NCBI GenBank assembly: GCA_020064725.1 | Contig: JAGTWJ010000011.1 | Coordinates: forward strand, 372,001 to 436,000 | DNA: 64,000 nt | Direction: 5' to 3' | DNA from: Drechslerella dactyloides | Taxonomy: Eukaryota; Ascomycota; Orbiliomycetes; Orbiliales; Orbiliaceae | In this document: piece after piece, positions 62,131-64,000 of the stretch | Layout of the letters: the number at the start of each line of letters is the position of its first letter | Position numbering within the stretch: position 1 is the first letter of the stretch | Program-made: the position numbers and the translations under genes | Notes under the pieces: generated by a model | Databases searched by the model: none | Told to the model about the DNA's origin: nothing | What the model saw: only the letters and a program-made list of their open reading frames with translations

Positions 62131-63100
62131 TATAATTATAAATTTAAAAAAAGCTAAAAAAAAATTATAAAATATAAATTATAAAAAATAAAATAAATTT
62201 TTTTTTTTTATAAATTAGATTAAATATATAAATAAGATCCTAAATAAATTTAATTATATAGATTATAAGATAATACCTATATTAATATTAATTAGTTTAT
62301 AGATAAAATAATAAAATAAATATTTCTTTATTAAAAATATCTTTTTATATTAAAATATATTAAGTAGTTTTATATATTTAATTTAATATATAAAATTAGA
62401 TCTAATATATTTATATACAAAGCTTAGTTAATTTGTAAACTATTTTATATAAGAATAGTAAAAGGCTATAAATTATATATATAAATATCTAATTAATATA
62501 AAATAAATAATAATTATATATAATAAAATAAGTTATAATTTAAAGGAATTTACTGATACTAACTAGATATAAAATATAATAAATAAAATTATAATTAGAA
62601 AATCTATATTAAATTATATATTTTATATAAAAAATATAATTATCTCCTAATTAAATAAACTACAAACTATTATAGTGAAATTAAGTATAAAAACAAAGAT
62701 TATAGTTGTTAATTATATTAAAAAAAAATTATATAATTATATAAATTATTAACTAAACTATAGCTATTTACTAGCCTAAAATTATAAAATACAAGATATA
62801 AAAAGATAATTAATATTTTTTTAATAATTTCTTTATTTTATAATAACTAGGAAATTATCAAAATAAATAAAAATCTAAATAATTAATAATATATAAAACG
62901 TTTTAATATACAATATTTCTAGATTAAAAAAAAATTTATTAATAAAAAACTCAATATAATCTATTTTTTTATAAACCAAATAATAGTAAATATTTTTACT
63001 AAGATATTTTTTAAGTTATTTTATAATATATATATTATTTTACTAGGCTTATATCTTAATTAAAAGATTTAGAAAATAAATTTTAATATTTAATAATATA
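62131..63100 (+). mobile_element. Ty1/copia RNase H remnant, right arm
   Basis: Plus-strand reading with stops: LKEFTDTN (family GFTDTDWAGD) near 62540, ILNYIFYIKNIIIS (family GYVF.LGG..ISW), KLQTIIVKLS (family K.Q..VALSTTEAEY), and then YKPNNSKYFYxDIF (family adjoining ADIFTK). This is the C-terminal part of copia pol. The 3' LTR was not delimited. Confidence 0.8.
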
Positions 63101-64000
63101 TTTTAAACTATAAATTAAATTATAAGATAAATCTTATATTAAACATTTTCTTTATCTATAAAATAATTTAAAACAGTAATCTACTAAAATAAAATATCTT
63201 TTAGGTTTTTTAAAAGCTAAAAAATAAAACAAAATAATAGAAATATATAAAAAAAACTATTTAGCTAGGTAATAATGTTATATATTAAATAAATTATTTA
63301 TAAAAAGAAAATATAGTTTAAATTAATATTATATAATAAAAATAATATAAACTATATAAAATATCTTCTATAAATTAAAGCATAATCTATAAATAAATTA
63401 AAAAAAAAAGACCTAAACCTACTTTCTTCTTTAATTATTATTATTATTATGAATCATACTGCATGCAACCTTTCGGTTATGGCAGATAGAAGAAAATTAA
63501 ATACAAAATGTGTATAAATAAAAATTAACATATATGTGTGTTTTCCCTATTTCTTTTATTATTAATTAATTAATTAATTAATTAATTAATTAATTTTAGA
63601 TATTATTTTAAAGACTTCTAATCTTCTTTAGTCTTTTCTTTTTGTTTTATCTTTTTTTTTTTAAATAAATATGTTTTACATTATTTATAATATTTATTTT
63701 TGTTGTTTATCACAATTCATCTTACTTAATATTAATAATATTAATTAATAAACTTTTAATTTTTTTTAAGATTATTCTATCTAATTTTATTATTAATATT
63801 AACTTTATAATTGTTTTTTTTTTAAAAAGTATTTTTATATTATTAAAATATTTTTCCATTTATATTAATTTATTTTTAATAAATAATAATATATTAAAAT
63901 TAAATAATATTTTTCTTAATTTTTTTTTTATCTCTCCTCTCTCTTTTTTATAATATTTATATTCCATAATAAGATATTTTAGTATTTACATTATAATACT
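63100..64000 (-). mobile_element. Mirror copy of the LINE 3' end and its flank
   Basis: From about 63562 outward this is the reverse complement of the LINE 3' end at 48264-48702. The flank before it contains a GC-preserved patch (GCATGCAACC near 63460-63485), also mirrored. The LINE is cut by the window end. Confidence 0.85.

Larger units (their letters stand above)
48264..64000. repeat. Giant near-perfect palindrome, arms at least 7.87 kb
   Basis: Base x pairs with base 112264 minus x in the outer part, drifting to 112261 toward the axis. All landmarks mirror: LINE 3' end and TTAA tract (48671/63593), the GGTTGCATGCAG patch, copia RNase H, both Fot1 elements (50136/62128), copia integrase and foldbacks. 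The few differences I located are one-base changes in A/T runs (for example near 57428 and 57440). The axis is at about 56131. The right arm is cut by the window end, so the outer limits are unknown. Confidence 0.93.

Noticed and set aside
12300..64000. Mitochondrial DNA, suggested by extreme AT content
   Set aside because: No mitochondrial genes, rRNA or tRNAs are visible. The readable domains are nuclear retrotransposons and Fot1-type transposons, and the block is contiguous with nuclear genes.

Overview
The window comes from a filamentous ascomycete (Pezizomycotina). The evidence is short GT-AG introns with branch-point-like motifs, conserved fungal genes, and a 52-kb AT-rich block of transposons riddled with C-to-T and G-to-A changes of the kind left by repeat-induced point mutation (RIP). 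The class and species cannot be resolved from the sequence.

Bases 1 to about 12.1 kb are balanced-composition, gene-bearing DNA. I support four protein genes and one tRNA: DPH7 (WD40 diphthamide-synthesis enzyme, minus strand, two exons), RPN12 (26S proteasome lid subunit, plus strand, three exons, divergent from DPH7), a low-complexity AT-hook protein (minus strand, convergent with RPN12), an intron-containing tRNA-Leu(CAA), and a secreted cysteine-containing protein of 333 residues (minus strand, three exons). Bases 1 to 4060 and 11.06 to 12.16 kb show no convincing gene.

From about 12.2 kb to the end the window is a nested graveyard of mobile elements with no intact host gene. In order it holds: a possible hAT-type element with 8-bp target duplications; a complete but RIP-killed Ty3/gypsy chromovirus (13462-22486, 666-bp LTRs, 5-bp duplication ATATA, readable chromodomain); a second, truncated gypsy copy (27105-33808); a Tad1-like LINE (about 41.4-48.7 kb); and Ty1/copia pol fragments arranged head to head. 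Scattered through these are 15 elements inserted at TA: four copies of about 1.89 kb with Fot1/Pogo transposase remnants, six foldback elements of about 1.07-1.10 kb, and five 249-bp MITEs with no base difference seen by eye.

Two structural features stand out. First, all 15 TA elements share one terminal architecture: ACGT, a 7-base spacer, then two copies, 17 bp apart, of AAGCGANCG followed by a variable tetramer. The tetramer (GACC, GATC, GGTC, AGCA or AACA) is the same in all four copies of a given element but differs between element types, like a specificity code. It pairs particular transposase-bearing copies with particular MITE or foldback derivatives. Second, 48264-64000 is one near-perfect palindrome with arms of about 7.87 kb that runs off the window. 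Its axis falls in the middle of a foldback element, with the same half of a copia element leaving it on both sides. A smaller inverted repeat (arms of about 2.26 kb, 25514-27771 and 33811-36071) is bounded exactly by foldback and MITE ends. Both suggest that these elements drive rearrangement of this heterochromatin-like block, although an assembly artefact must be excluded for the large palindrome.
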